Below the pieces are notes generated by a model that was given only the letters and a program-made list of their open reading frames with translations, ran no database searches and was not told where the DNA came from. This document shows, one piece after another, positions 31,740 through 40,111 of a stretch of 64,000 bases of DNA (the stretch's first letter is position 1; the number at the start of each line of letters is the position of its first letter). The position numbers and the translations under genes are program-made. This DNA is from Promicromonospora iranensis (lineage in GTDB: Bacteria > Actinomycetota > Actinomycetes > Actinomycetales > Cellulomonadaceae). The DNA lies in assembly GCF_028994775.1 (NCBI RefSeq), contig NZ_JAJQMN010000001.1, positions 1 to 64,000 on the forward strand, written 5' to 3'.

Positions 31740-32423
31740 TCAGCCCGGGCTTTCCACAGCCGCCTGCTCGACCAGCCGGGCGAGCACCTCGAGCTCGCCG
31801 CGTTCATGCCAGGCGAGCCTGCGCAGCACCTTGACGCTCGTCCAGCTCCCGTGGCGGTCCGACGTCGCCGTCAGGTCCGGCGCCATCTGGGACACGACCC
31901 GGCGCACGTGCGCGCCCGACTGCTCGAGCTCGGTCACGAGATCGCCCGCCCGCTCCCTCGCGGGGAGCCCGAGCAGCGGCAGGTAGTAGCGCGACTCGAT
32001 GTCCGCGATGTGCAGCGCGACCTGTCCGACGGTGTGCCACCAGGCGTAGGGCGGGAGCGTACGGTTCGGGTCGCGGTACGCCAGCACGGACGGCGGGGCG
32101 CCCCGCACCAGCTCCAGGGTCCTGGCCCGTGCACGCTCCAGGATCTCGAGGGTCACCACCCGCTCCGCGTCCGACGCAGGCACCCGGTCCCGGTCGAACA
32201 CCGTCTCGTCGCCGCTCGCCGGGCGGTCCACCCGCTCGGCGACCTGGAGCGCCCCGGTGGCGGCCGCCGCCGCGCCGAGGCCGCACCGGATGCCGAGGTC
32301 GGCCAGCGCCGCGGCGGCGTCGGGCCCCTGACCGCAGGTGCCCCAGTGCTCGAGGTCGAACGTCCACGCCGCCGACCAGCCGTCAGCAGCCATCCCGGCG
32401 CGCTGGTCGACGTAGGCCCTCAT
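31740..32423 (-). CDS. DinB-like helical protein
   Basis: 227 residues. The C-terminal two thirds look like a DinB/YfiT four-helix bundle, with His residues in WWHTVGQVALHIADIESRYY and LRRLAWHERGELEVLARL spaced as possible metal ligands. The first 65 residues (YVDQRAGMAADGWSAAWTFDLEHWG) resemble a small HicB-like beta domain. Function unknown; such proteins may be thiol-dependent transferases. ATGA overlap with the upstream metallo-beta-lactamase gene indicates coupling. Confidence 0.55.
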   Translation of the reverse strand: MRAYVDQRAGMAADGWSAAWTFDLEHWGTCGQGPDAAAALADLGIRCGLGAAAAATGALQVAERVDRPASGDETVFDRDRVPASDAERVVTLEILERARARTLELVRGAPPSVLAYRDPNRTLPPYAWWHTVGQVALHIADIESRYYLPLLGLPARERAGDLVTELEQSGAHVRRVVSQMAPDLTATSDRHGSWTSVKVLRRLAWHERGELEVLARLVEQAAVESPG

Positions 32424-33082
32424 GTGCGGTCCGCGGCGAGGAACGGGTTGGTCTCCAGCTCACGAGCAACGGTCGTGGCGGGCCCGTGCCCCGGTACGAC
32501 GGCGAGCGCCGGGTCGAGCCCGCGCACCACGTCACGCAGCGTCTCGCCCATTGTCTGGCCGGAGCCGCCGTGCAGGTCGGTGCGGCCGACGGAGCCGGCG
32601 AACAGGACGTCGCCCGTGAGGATCACGTCACCGTCGGGCCGGTAGAGGGTGGAGCCCTCCGTGTGACCGGGCGCATGGAGGGCGTGCAGGGTGACCTGCC
32701 CGAAGGTGAGCACGGCGGACCCGCCGGGCGTGGCGAACGGTTCGACGACGGCGGGTGCGCGGTAGTCGTCACGGTGGAGGCCGAGCGCGGCCTCCAGCGC
32801 GGGGCTCAGGGTCCCGAACGGGTCCGCCAGACGGTAGGCGTCGGCCTCGTGCAGGCGCATCGGGACCTCGTAGCGCGCGCAGAGCTCTGCGGCGTCCCAG
32901 GTGTGGTCGGCGTGGCCGTGCGTGGCGAGGACGGCGCGCGGGGTGAGACCCTCGTCGTCGACCAGCCGCGCGACGGCGTCCACCACGCCCGCGCCGGCGT
33001 CGACGACCACGCAGTCGGTGCCGGAGGACACGACACAGCAGTTCGTGCCGAACACCGGTGCGACCACTACACGAAGCTCCAC
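32420..33082 (-). CDS. Metallo-beta-lactamase-fold hydrolase (glyoxalase II-like)
   Basis: 220 residues. Zinc motifs: THGHADH, then HAPGHTEGS, the bridging Asp in ILTGDVLFAGSVGRTD, and VVPGHGPAT. The layout is that of the glyoxalase II/YcbL branch, enzymes that hydrolyse thioesters such as S-lactoyl-thiols; in actinobacteria the physiological thiol is mycothiol. This gene usually lies next to hisS in related genomes. The GTG start at 33082 is chosen because a -10 box sits 7 bases upstream; a longer reading has no support. Confidence 0.85.
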   Translation of the reverse strand: MELRVVVAPVFGTNCCVVSSGTDCVVVDAGAGVVDAVARLVDDEGLTPRAVLATHGHADHTWDAAELCARYEVPMRLHEADAYRLADPFGTLSPALEAALGLHRDDYRAPAVVEPFATPGGSAVLTFGQVTLHALHAPGHTEGSTLYRPDGDVILTGDVLFAGSVGRTDLHGGSGQTMGETLRDVVRGLDPALAVVPGHGPATTVARELETNPFLAADRT

Positions 33083-33089
33083 GCCGCCC

Positions 33090-33095
33090 ACGTTA
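33090..33095 (-). promoter_or_regulatory. -10 box of the leaderless MBL-fold gene
   Basis: TAACGT on the minus strand ends 7 bases before the GTG start at 33082, without a Shine-Dalgarno sequence. The remaining divergent gap (33096-33285) shows no gene. Confidence 0.5.
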
Positions 33096-33285
33096 GCGGC
33101 TGCTGTCCGCGCTGACAGGGCCCGCTTCACCCCTCGGAGAATCGGCTCAGACAGTATGACCTGGCATCCGATGCCTACACTGTCCCCGCACGGGGTGATT
33201 CGCCCCGGATCCGGCAGTGAATCGGTCCAGCGTGGCCAAGCCCCGGGTCAAGGCGAGCACGAGAGAGCACGGAGAGAGGAACGCG

Positions 33286-34050
33286 GTGGCGTCCAGCAAG
33301 CAGCGGCAGCGCGCGCAGCAGGCCAGGCAGGCGGAGAAGCGAGCGCAGCGGCAGGCGGCCAAGCGCGCCCGCAAGCAGCGCGTCTGGGGCCTGGTAGCGC
33401 TGGTCACGGTGCTCGCGCTCGTGGGCGCCTTCGTGGTCGCCGCTCTGGTCGGGAACGAGCCGCCCGAAGCCGCCGGCGCCTGCCCCGCGGGTGTCGAGGA
33501 GGCCCGCGAGGACTACGAGCTCGCCGAACCGTCGGTGGCTGAGAACCGCACGTGGACCGTCACGCTGCAGGCCTGCTCGGGCGACACCGAGGCGGACATC
33601 GTCCTCGAGCTCGACGGCGAGAGCGCACCGCAGGCCGTCGCCAACTTCGTCACGCTCGCCCAGGCCGGCTACTTCGACGGCACCGGCTGCCACCGCCTGA
33701 CGACGTCCGGCATCTTCGTGCTGCAGTGCGGCGACCCGACCATGACGGGCCAGGGCGGACCGGGCTACAACTTCGGCCCGATCGAGAACGCCCCGGAGGA
33801 CGACGTCTACCCCGCCGGCACCGTTGCGATGGCGCGAGTGGGCAACGACGGAGAGTCCATGGGCTCCCAGTTCTTCCTCGTCTACGAGGATTCGACCATC
33901 CCCGCCGACACCGCCGGCGGGTACACGGTCTTCGGCACGATCACATCCGGCCTGGACTTCGTCCGGGCAGTCGCTGACGCGGGAACGGCGGGCGGCGAAT
34001 CTGTTGCGCCCGCCACCCCGGTCACCATCGAAGGAGTTGAGACCCAGTGA
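33286..34050 (+). CDS. Membrane-anchored cyclophilin-type peptidyl-prolyl isomerase
   Basis: 254 residues: a very basic Arg/Lys/Gln-rich N-terminus (1-28), one membrane helix (WGLVALVTVLALVGAFVVAALV), then an outside cyclophilin domain from about 85 on. Cyclophilin motifs include ESAPQAVANFVTLAQAGYFDG, FVLQCGDPTMTGQGGPGY, VAMARVG and SQFFLVYEDS. It should catalyse proline isomerisation of secreted proteins. GTG 33286 is preferred over upstream starts because AGAGGA precedes it and the membrane topology fits. Coupled to the DUF349 gene by a GTGA overlap, an arrangement common in actinobacteria. Confidence 0.88.
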   Translation: MASSKQRQRAQQARQAEKRAQRQAAKRARKQRVWGLVALVTVLALVGAFVVAALVGNEPPEAAGACPAGVEEAREDYELAEPSVAENRTWTVTLQACSGDTEADIVLELDGESAPQAVANFVTLAQAGYFDGTGCHRLTTSGIFVLQCGDPTMTGQGGPGYNFGPIENAPEDDVYPAGTVAMARVGNDGESMGSQFFLVYEDSTIPADTAGGYTVFGTITSGLDFVRAVADAGTAGGESVAPATPVTIEGVETQ

Positions 34051-36029
34051 GCGAACCCACTTCCCGCTCGGCCGAGCCCGTCCAGCAGGACGCGCCCGCC
34101 GAGCCCGTGGCCGAGACTCCGACCGCAGCCGAGTCCCCCGCCGAGGCGGCGAGCGAGGCGACCGAGGCACCTGAGCCGGCCGAGGCGCCGGCCGAGGTGG
34201 AGGCACCCCAGGACGCCGTCGAGGCAGCCCCTGCGGCCCCCGCCGAGGAGCAGGTCGCCGACGAGACGCCCGCAGCCGAGGTCCCGACGGAGGAAGCTCC
34301 GGCCGAGGAGGCTCCGGCAGCCGAGGCTGAGCCCGAGGTCACCGAGGTGGCACCTGCGCCGGAAGCTCCAGCGGCGGACACCCCTGGGGAAGAGGCTCCG
34401 ACGGCGGAGGCTCCCGCCGAGGAGCCGGCGACGGAGGATGCCCCTGCGGCCGACGCTCCTGCGGCAGACGCTCCAGCGGCGGAGGCGCCCGCGGCAGAGG
34501 ATGCTCCTGCGGTGGAGGCTCCCGCGGCAGAGGTCCTGACCGAGGAAGCGGCCGCTGAGGCTCCGGCGACCGAGGCCGAGGCTCCGGTCGAGGAGAAGCC
34601 CGCCCCGGCTCCTGCTCCCCAGCCGGCGACGCCGAAGCCGTCCGCGATCCCGTCGCCGGCCGCGCTCGCGCGGCCGCGTGCGCCCAAGCCGGGCGCGCCG
34701 TCGGCTCCCGCGGCGCAGGCGGCCCCGGCCGCCCCTGCCCCGGTCGTGCCGGTGGCGGTCGACGCCGCCGCGCACACCGAGGCCGAGAAGTTCGGCCGGG
34801 TCGACGACGAGGGCAACGTGTACGTCCGCGAGGCCGCCCGTGAGCGTATCGTCGGCCAGTTCCCGGGGGTCACCACCGAGGAGGCCCTGGCGCTGTACGT
34901 GCGCCGTTACCTCGACCTGGCCGCGAAGGTCGGCCTGTTCGAGGCCCGCCTGGAGAGCGCCGACCTGTCGGTGCGCGAGATCGACCAGACCCTGCAGAAG
35001 CTCGGCGAGGAGACCGCGGAGCCGGCCGCCGTCGGCGACCTGGACGCCCTCCGGGCTCGGGTCGAGACGCTGCGCGGTCTCGCCGCTGAGCGTCGGGCCG
35101 CCCTCGAGGAGGCCCGGTCCGCCGCCAAGGCGGAGGCCGTCGCCGCTCGTACCTCGATCGTGGAGGCCGCCGAGAAGATCGCGGCGACCGACCCGAGCAA
35201 GATGCAGTGGCGCCCCGCGGGCGAGGAGCTGCGCTTGCTGCTGGACCGCTGGAAGGAAGCCCAGCGCTCCGGGCCGCGCATCGACCGCCCCACCGAGGAG
35301 TCCCTCTGGAAGCGGTTCAGCCACGCCCGCACCGCGTTCGACCGCGAGCGCCGGCACTTCTTCGCCGACCTGGAGCAGCGCAACAACGCCGCCAAGGTCG
35401 AGAAGGAGAAGCTGGTCTCGGAGGCTGAGTCGCTGTCCACGAGCACCGACTGGGGCTACACCGCCGGTGCGTACCGCGACCTGATGACGCGGTGGAAGGC
35501 GGCGGGTCGTGCGTCGCGCAAGGACGACGACGCCCTGTGGGCCCGGTTCCGGGCGGCGCAGGACCGGTTCTTCCAGGCCCGGGACGCCGAGAACGCCGTC
35601 ATCGACGCGGAGTACGGCGAGAACCTGAAGGTCAAGGAGGAGCTGCTGCTGGAGGCCGAGGCGCTGGTGCCGGTCAAGGACCTGAACAAGGCCAAGGCCG
35701 CGCTGCGCAACATCCAGGAGCGCTGGGAGGAGGCCGGCAAGGTCCCGCGAGGTGACATCCAGCGCGTCGAGGGCCGGCTGCGTGCGGTCGAGACCGCGAT
35801 CCGCGACGCCGACCAGGCGCAGTGGAAGCGGAGCAACCCGGAGACGCGTGCGCGTGCCGAGGGTGCGGCCGCACAGCTCGAGGCGGCGATCGAGGGTCTC
35901 GAGGCGGACCTCGAGGCCGCACGGGCCAAGGGCGACAAGCGCAAGATCTCCGAGCTGGAGGCGGCGGTCACTGCCCGTCGCTCGTGGCTCGAGCAGGTCG
36001 TCAAGGCGGCGGAGGACTCCAAGGGCTGA
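34047..36029 (+). CDS. DUF349 domain protein with long Ala/Pro/Glu-rich N-terminus
   Basis: 660 residues. The first ~230 are low complexity (repeats of EAPAAEAP type), acidic and probably disordered. From about 245 on come helical DUF349 repeats: WRPAGEELRLLLDRWKEAQR, LWKRFSHARTAFDRERRHFF, YRDLMTRWKAAGRASRKDDD, LWARFRAAQDRFFQARD and NIQERWEEAGKVPRGDI. These form coiled coils with conserved Trp/Phe. The function of DUF349 proteins is not settled. The repetitive 5' end makes it prone to length change between strains. Confidence 0.85.
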   Translation: MSEPTSRSAEPVQQDAPAEPVAETPTAAESPAEAASEATEAPEPAEAPAEVEAPQDAVEAAPAAPAEEQVADETPAAEVPTEEAPAEEAPAAEAEPEVTEVAPAPEAPAADTPGEEAPTAEAPAEEPATEDAPAADAPAADAPAAEAPAAEDAPAVEAPAAEVLTEEAAAEAPATEAEAPVEEKPAPAPAPQPATPKPSAIPSPAALARPRAPKPGAPSAPAAQAAPAAPAPVVPVAVDAAAHTEAEKFGRVDDEGNVYVREAARERIVGQFPGVTTEEALALYVRRYLDLAAKVGLFEARLESADLSVREIDQTLQKLGEETAEPAAVGDLDALRARVETLRGLAAERRAALEEARSAAKAEAVAARTSIVEAAEKIAATDPSKMQWRPAGEELRLLLDRWKEAQRSGPRIDRPTEESLWKRFSHARTAFDRERRHFFADLEQRNNAAKVEKEKLVSEAESLSTSTDWGYTAGAYRDLMTRWKAAGRASRKDDDALWARFRAAQDRFFQARDAENAVIDAEYGENLKVKEELLLEAEALVPVKDLNKAKAALRNIQERWEEAGKVPRGDIQRVEGRLRAVETAIRDADQAQWKRSNPETRARAEGAAAQLEAAIEGLEADLEAARAKGDKRKISELEAAVTARRSWLEQVVKAAEDSKG

Positions 36030-36090
36030 CGTCCTTCGAGTTGTCCACAGCGGGGCCCGGTCGCAGTGCGCGACCGGGCCCCGCTGCGCG

Positions 36091-36096
36091 TAGGTT
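36091..36096 (+). promoter_or_regulatory. -10 box of a leaderless promoter
   Basis: TAGGTT ends 6 bases before the ATG at 36103; no ribosome binding site. Confidence 0.5.
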
Positions 36097-36102
36097 CTGC
36101 GC

Positions 36103-36720
36103 ATGTCCCCGTGCACATCTCTCGCCGCGCTGCTGGATCCTCGGCCGGCGGCCGCGCCGCTCGTGGTGACACCCGCGGACGTCGGCGGCGCGGTGGCCTG
36201 GTCCGACCTACGGCGGGCCGGCGCCCTCGTCGAGCTGCGCGACGGCGCGGCGGTCGGCACGGGCTCGGTCGTCGGGTCACAGCACCGGGCGCTGGCGCTC
36301 GCGGGCGACGTGCCCGTGCGGTGCGTGCTGGCGGCCTCGACGGCGGCCTGGGTCCACACCGGCGTGTACGACGGCGTCGTCGCCGGGGCCTGGCCCGCGG
36401 ACGCGCCGGTCGAGCTGGCCTACTCCCCCGACACGCACTACCCGGCGCCCCACCCCGGGCGGGTGGCGCGGCGTGCGCCAGGGCTCGCGCGGGACACCGT
36501 CCGGCTCGCCGGTGTGCCCGTGACGGGCCTGACCCGTACCGCCGTCGACGTCGCCTGCACGGTGCCGCCAGGGGCCGCGGTACCCGTGCTCGTGGCCCTG
36601 GCGGAACTTGGTCTGGACCTGGGGACCGCCAGGCGGGTGCTCGACAGGCGCGCCCGCGTGGTCGGCCGTCCTGCGGCGCACCGGGCGTTCGCGGCAGCGC
36701 TGGCGCGGTTGGAGCGCTAG
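36103..36720 (+). CDS. Uncharacterised protein, AbiEi-antitoxin-like fragments
   Basis: 205 residues, no signal peptide. The pattern of a short winged-helix-like start (VTPADVGGAVAWSDLRRAGALVELRD), then AASTAAWVHTGVYDG and VPVTGLTRTAVDVACTVPPGAAVPVLVAL, resembles the AbiEi-type antitoxin-like proteins that are numerous in actinobacteria. No partner toxin is next to it, so an antitoxin role is doubtful. It may be co-transcribed with the polymerase gene 9 bases downstream. Confidence 0.5.
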   Translation: MSPCTSLAALLDPRPAAAPLVVTPADVGGAVAWSDLRRAGALVELRDGAAVGTGSVVGSQHRALALAGDVPVRCVLAASTAAWVHTGVYDGVVAGAWPADAPVELAYSPDTHYPAPHPGRVARRAPGLARDTVRLAGVPVTGLTRTAVDVACTVPPGAAVPVLVALAELGLDLGTARRVLDRRARVVGRPAAHRAFAAALARLER

Positions 36721-36723
36721 GTT
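36718..36723 (+). promoter_or_regulatory. -10 box of a leaderless promoter (LigD-polymerase gene)
   Basis: TAGGTT overlaps the stop codon TAG of the preceding gene and ends 6 bases before the ATG at 36730. Confidence 0.5.
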
Positions 36724-36729
36724 CGGGTC

Positions 36730-37833
36730 ATGGCCGGATCCAAGACACCCGCGGTGGAGCTCGATGTCGCAGGCCGGACGGTGCGCGTCACGAGCCCGGA
36801 CCGTGTCGTCTTCCCTCGCGGAATCACCAAGCTGCAGGTCGTCGAGTACTTCGTCGCCGTGTCCGACGGGATCACCGGCGCCCTCCTGCACCGCCCCACG
36901 ACCCTGGAGCGCTGGCCCAAGGGCTGGCACGAGGGCGCGCGCCTCACCACGCGGATGCCGAAGCCTGACGACCCGAAGGGGGACGGCTTCTACCAGAAGC
37001 GTGTGCCGAAGGGTGCGCCGGACTACGTGGAGACCGCGACCATCGCGTTCCCGTCCGGCCGGACGGCGGACGAGGTGTGCCCCACCGAGCCGGCGGTGGT
37101 GGCCTGGGCGGCCAACATGGGCACGCTCACCTTCCACCCGTGGCCGGTGCGGCGCGACGACGTCGAGGCGGTCGACCAGCTCAGGATCGACCTCGACCCG
37201 CAGCCGGGCACCAGCTTCGACGAGGCGGCCGCCGTCGCCCCGCACCTGCGGGAGCTGCTGGGCGAGCTGAACATGACGGGGTACCCCAAGACGTCGGGCG
37301 GGCGCGGGCTGCACGTGTTCGTGCCGCTGGAGCCACGGTGGACGTTCACGCAAGCGCGGCGGGCGACGATCGCGATCGGGCGCGAGCTGGAGCGGCGGCT
37401 GCCCGGCAAGGTCACCACCCGCTGGTGGAAGGAGGAGCGGGGCGAGGCCATCTTCGTGGACTACAACCAGATGGCTCGCGACCGCACCATCGCCTCCGCC
37501 TACTCGATCCGGGCGAACGGCAGGGCCACCGTGTCGATGCCGCTGGACTGGGACGAGGTCGCGGACGTGCACCCGGACGATTTCGACGTCCTGACGGCGC
37601 CGCCCCGGTTCGCCGAGCGTGGTGACCTGTTCGCCGCGCTGCGCGCCGACCGCGACCCGGGCCTGGACTGCTCGCTCGACGCCGCCCTGGAGCTCGCGGC
37701 CCGCGACGAGGCGGACGGGCTCGAGGACCTGCCGTACCCGCCGGAGTACCCGAAGATGCCGGGCGAGCCCAAGCGTGTGCAGCCCAGCCGCGACAAGGAC
37801 CGCGACAAGAGCCAGGACGCCGCCGGCGACTGA
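36730..37833 (+). CDS. LigD-type DNA polymerase/primase domain protein (NHEJ)
   Basis: 367 residues, a stand-alone polymerase domain of the LigD/archaeo-eukaryotic primase family. The start VRVTSPDRVVFPRGITKLQVVEYF, the catalytic DxD in LRIDLDPQPGTSFDEA, TSGGRGLHVFVPLEP and the third metal Asp in IFVDYNQMARDRTIASAYS are all present. Such enzymes fill gaps with ribo- or deoxynucleotides during non-homologous end joining. The C-terminus is Lys/Asp-rich. A separate ATP-dependent ligase lies 1.1 kb downstream; no Ku gene is in the window. Confidence 0.92.
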   Translation: MAGSKTPAVELDVAGRTVRVTSPDRVVFPRGITKLQVVEYFVAVSDGITGALLHRPTTLERWPKGWHEGARLTTRMPKPDDPKGDGFYQKRVPKGAPDYVETATIAFPSGRTADEVCPTEPAVVAWAANMGTLTFHPWPVRRDDVEAVDQLRIDLDPQPGTSFDEAAAVAPHLRELLGELNMTGYPKTSGGRGLHVFVPLEPRWTFTQARRATIAIGRELERRLPGKVTTRWWKEERGEAIFVDYNQMARDRTIASAYSIRANGRATVSMPLDWDEVADVHPDDFDVLTAPPRFAERGDLFAALRADRDPGLDCSLDAALELAARDEADGLEDLPYPPEYPKMPGEPKRVQPSRDKDRDKSQDAAGD

Positions 37834-37860
37834 CCCCGCCTGCTCCCGCCGTACCGCTCT

Positions 37861-37926
37861 CTCTTCGAGGTCTAAGTTTCTCGCGTCTGAACCGATTCAG
37901 AAGCGAGAAACTTAGACCTCGAAGAG
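37861..37926. repeat. Long hairpin element 2, between convergent genes
   Basis: Arms 37861-37891 and 37896-37926 pair over 31 positions with one mismatch and a 4-base loop (CCGA). Shares TTCGAGGTC, TTTCTC and the loop-closing TCTGAA/TTCAGA with element 1 at 2678-2737. Located between the convergent polymerase and DUF7218 genes; probably terminates both. Confidence 0.8.
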
Positions 37927-37960
37927 GCGTCGGGGCGGGGAGGCGTCGGGGCGGGGCGGG

Positions 37961-38230
37961 TCAGTGATTGCGTAGCGCCTTGATGAGGTCGCCCTTGCGC
38001 ATCTTGGAGCGGCCGTCGATGCCGATCTCGGCCGCGCGCTTGCGCAGGTCATCGGCGGTCCAGTCCTCGTACTCGGGAGACTTGCCGCCCTTGTGACCGA
38101 CGCTCTTGCGCGAGGAGTTCGCCGCGGCGTTCGCGATGCGTGCCGACTTCTCCTTGGAGTTGCCCTCGTCACGAAGCTTCTCGTACAGCTCGTCGTCCTT
38201 GACGCTCGGACCCGGGTCACGCTTCGGCAT
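37961..38230 (-). CDS. DUF7218/Rho-N domain small protein
   Basis: 89 residues, highly charged. MPKRDPGPSVKDDELYEKLRDEGNSK-type start and an IANAAANSS helix are followed by a Rho N-terminal-like three-helix motif (WTADDLRKRAAEIGIDGRS, KGDLIKALRNH), which binds nucleic acid in related proteins. GGGAGGAG lies 8 bases before the ATG at 38230. Small proteins of this kind are common near LigD/Ku-type genes and may be stress-linked; role unknown. Confidence 0.75.
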   Translation of the reverse strand: MPKRDPGPSVKDDELYEKLRDEGNSKEKSARIANAAANSSRKSVGHKGGKSPEYEDWTADDLRKRAAEIGIDGRSKMRKGDLIKALRNH

Positions 38231-38342
38231 GACTGCTCCTCCCACTCAGGCGGACCGTTCACCATCCACGATGGCCCACCCCGGAGCGGCTCGCACGCTC
38301 GCGGACCGATGAGTTCCGCCCCGCCATGCCGTCGGACAGTGC

Positions 38343-38906
38343 ATGGGAACTCTGAGCTACTTCGCCAGCATGTCCGCCGACGGGTACACGGTGGACGCCG
38401 AGGGGAAGTTCGACTGGATGGTGCCCACCGACGAGGTGCTCGCGTTCATCAACGAGATCGAGACGGATGTCGCCGTCTACGTCCACGGCCGGCGCATGTA
38501 CGAGACGATGGTCTACTGGGAGACGCACGATCCGGGACCGGACCCGAACCCGCACATGGCGCGGTACGCGAAGATCTGGCAGGGCGTGGACAAGGTGGTC
38601 GCGTCGTCGTCCCTGCCGGAGGAGGCGATCACGTCCGCGCGGACGCGGATCGTGCGTGACCTGCAGCTGGGCGAGCTGCGCCGGATCGCGAACTGCGCGC
38701 CCGGCGTCGTCTCGGTGGGCGGGCCCACCGTGGCCGCGGAACCCATCCGGCACGGGCTCGTCGACGACTTCCGCCTCTTCGTCTACCCCGAGGTGGTGGG
38801 CGGCGGACTGCCCGCGCTGCCTCCGGGCGCCCGGCTGAGCCTGCGCCTCGTCGACACCCTTACGTTCGCGAACGGGTCCGTCTACCTGCGCTACGTCCCG
38901 CGCTGA
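38343..38906 (+). CDS. Dihydrofolate reductase/RibD C-terminal-fold protein
   Basis: 187 residues. GTLSYFASMSADGYTVDAEG at the start, VYVHGRRMYETMVYWE in the middle, the nucleotide-binding VVSVGGPTVAAEPIRHGLVDDFRLFVYP and the closing strands fit the RibD_C/DHFR-like fold, an NADPH-dependent reductase family with many uncharacterised members. Key folate residues cannot be assigned, so a true DHFR role is unlikely. It lies 14 bases ahead of the ligase gene and is probably transcribed with it. Confidence 0.82.
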   Translation: MGTLSYFASMSADGYTVDAEGKFDWMVPTDEVLAFINEIETDVAVYVHGRRMYETMVYWETHDPGPDPNPHMARYAKIWQGVDKVVASSSLPEEAITSARTRIVRDLQLGELRRIANCAPGVVSVGGPTVAAEPIRHGLVDDFRLFVYPEVVGGGLPALPPGARLSLRLVDTLTFANGSVYLRYVPR

Positions 38907-38920
38907 GGCAGGCTCGTACC

Positions 38921-40090
38921 GTGACCACACTCAACCTGCCCGTGCAGCCACCGGTCCGGCCGATGCTCGCCAAGAGCGTGCCGTCGATCCCCGCCCAGTC
39001 GGCGACCGACGTCGGCCCCGCCTACGTCTACGAGCCGAAGTGGGACGGCTTCCGCGCCATCGTGTACCGCGACGGGGACGAGGTCCGGATCGACTCCCGG
39101 AACACGAAGCCGATGGACCGCTACTTCCCCGACGTCGTCGCGGCGGTCCGCGAGGCGCTCCCGGAGCGGTGCGTGGTCGACGGCGAGATCGTCATCGCGC
39201 AGCCGTCGGCGGCGGCCTCGACGGGCAGCGGGGCGCGCCTCGACTTCGAGCTGCTGTCCCAGCGCATCCACCCGGCGGCGTCGCGCGTGAAGATGCTCGC
39301 CGAGACCACCCCCGCCGCGCTGGTCGTGTTCGACGTCCTGGCACTGGGCGACGAGTCGCTCGTGGACCGGCCGCTCGCCGAACGGCTCGAGGCCCTGGAC
39401 GGGCTGGGGTTGACCGGTCCGCTCGTGTTCGCCACCCCGCGCACGCAGGACGCCGCGGTGGCCGAGGAGTGGTTCGGCTCGTTCGAGGGCGCCGGCCTCG
39501 ACGGCGTCGTCGCCAAGCCCGCGGACGGCCCTTACGCGCCGAACAAGCGCGCCATGCTGAAGATCAAGCACACGCGCACTGCCGACGTCGTCCTGGCGGG
39601 CTACCGCCTGCACAAGACCTCGACGCCTGAGCAGCCCGTGCTGGGCTCGCTGCTGCTCGGCCTGTGGGACGAGTCCGAGGACGGGCCTCGCCTGCAGTTC
39701 GTCGGCGTCGCCGCGTCGTTCTCGGCGACCCGGCGTGCGGAGCTCGTCGCCGAGCTTGCGCCGCTGGTGGTGGAGCCCGGCACGCCCGCGGCGGACGAGC
39801 ACCCGTGGCAGGGCTGGTCCGACCCGGCGAACGCCGAGGTGGGCGACCGGCTGCCCGGCGCGCAGTCCCGCTGGAGCTCGGGCAAGGACCTGTCCTTCAC
39901 ACCCCTACGTCCGGAGCGTGTGCTGGAGGTGGGCTACGACCACATGGAGGGCACCCGGTTCCGGCACACCGCACAGTTCAAGCGCTGGCGCCCGGACCGC
40001 GAGCCGGCGTCGTGCACGTACGAGCAGCTGGAGGAGCCGGTCCGGTTCGACCTGGGCAAGCTGCTGCCGGGCGCGCCGGGGACCGCCTGA
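38921..40090 (+). CDS. ATP-dependent DNA ligase
   Basis: 389 residues, two-domain ligase (adenylation plus OB-fold). Motif I is EPKWDGFRA with nucleophile K40; motif III FDVLALGDESLVDRPLAERLEAL; motif IV GLDGVVAKP; motif V NKRAMLKIKHTRTADVVLAGY. Length and lack of extra domains match the LigC-type ligases of actinobacteria, which seal breaks in end joining or excision repair. The C-terminal OB part runs from about 225 on. Start GTG 38921. With the LigD-type polymerase nearby it forms a split version of LigD functions. Confidence 0.92.
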   Translation: MTTLNLPVQPPVRPMLAKSVPSIPAQSATDVGPAYVYEPKWDGFRAIVYRDGDEVRIDSRNTKPMDRYFPDVVAAVREALPERCVVDGEIVIAQPSAAASTGSGARLDFELLSQRIHPAASRVKMLAETTPAALVVFDVLALGDESLVDRPLAERLEALDGLGLTGPLVFATPRTQDAAVAEEWFGSFEGAGLDGVVAKPADGPYAPNKRAMLKIKHTRTADVVLAGYRLHKTSTPEQPVLGSLLLGLWDESEDGPRLQFVGVAASFSATRRAELVAELAPLVVEPGTPAADEHPWQGWSDPANAEVGDRLPGAQSRWSSGKDLSFTPLRPERVLEVGYDHMEGTRFRHTAQFKRWRPDREPASCTYEQLEEPVRFDLGKLLPGAPGTA

Positions 40091-40111
40091 AGGCGCCCCG
40101 GCGCGCCCACG

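Noticed and set aside
33882-36359. 825-codon open frame antisense to the DUF349 and cyclophilin genes
   Set aside because: Low-complexity Gly/Arg/Ser translation with no motif; it mirrors the repetitive Ala/Glu-rich coding strand.
36103-36720. Functional antitoxin of an AbiE system
   Set aside because: No AbiEii-type nucleotidyltransferase toxin is adjacent; only loose similarity in pattern.
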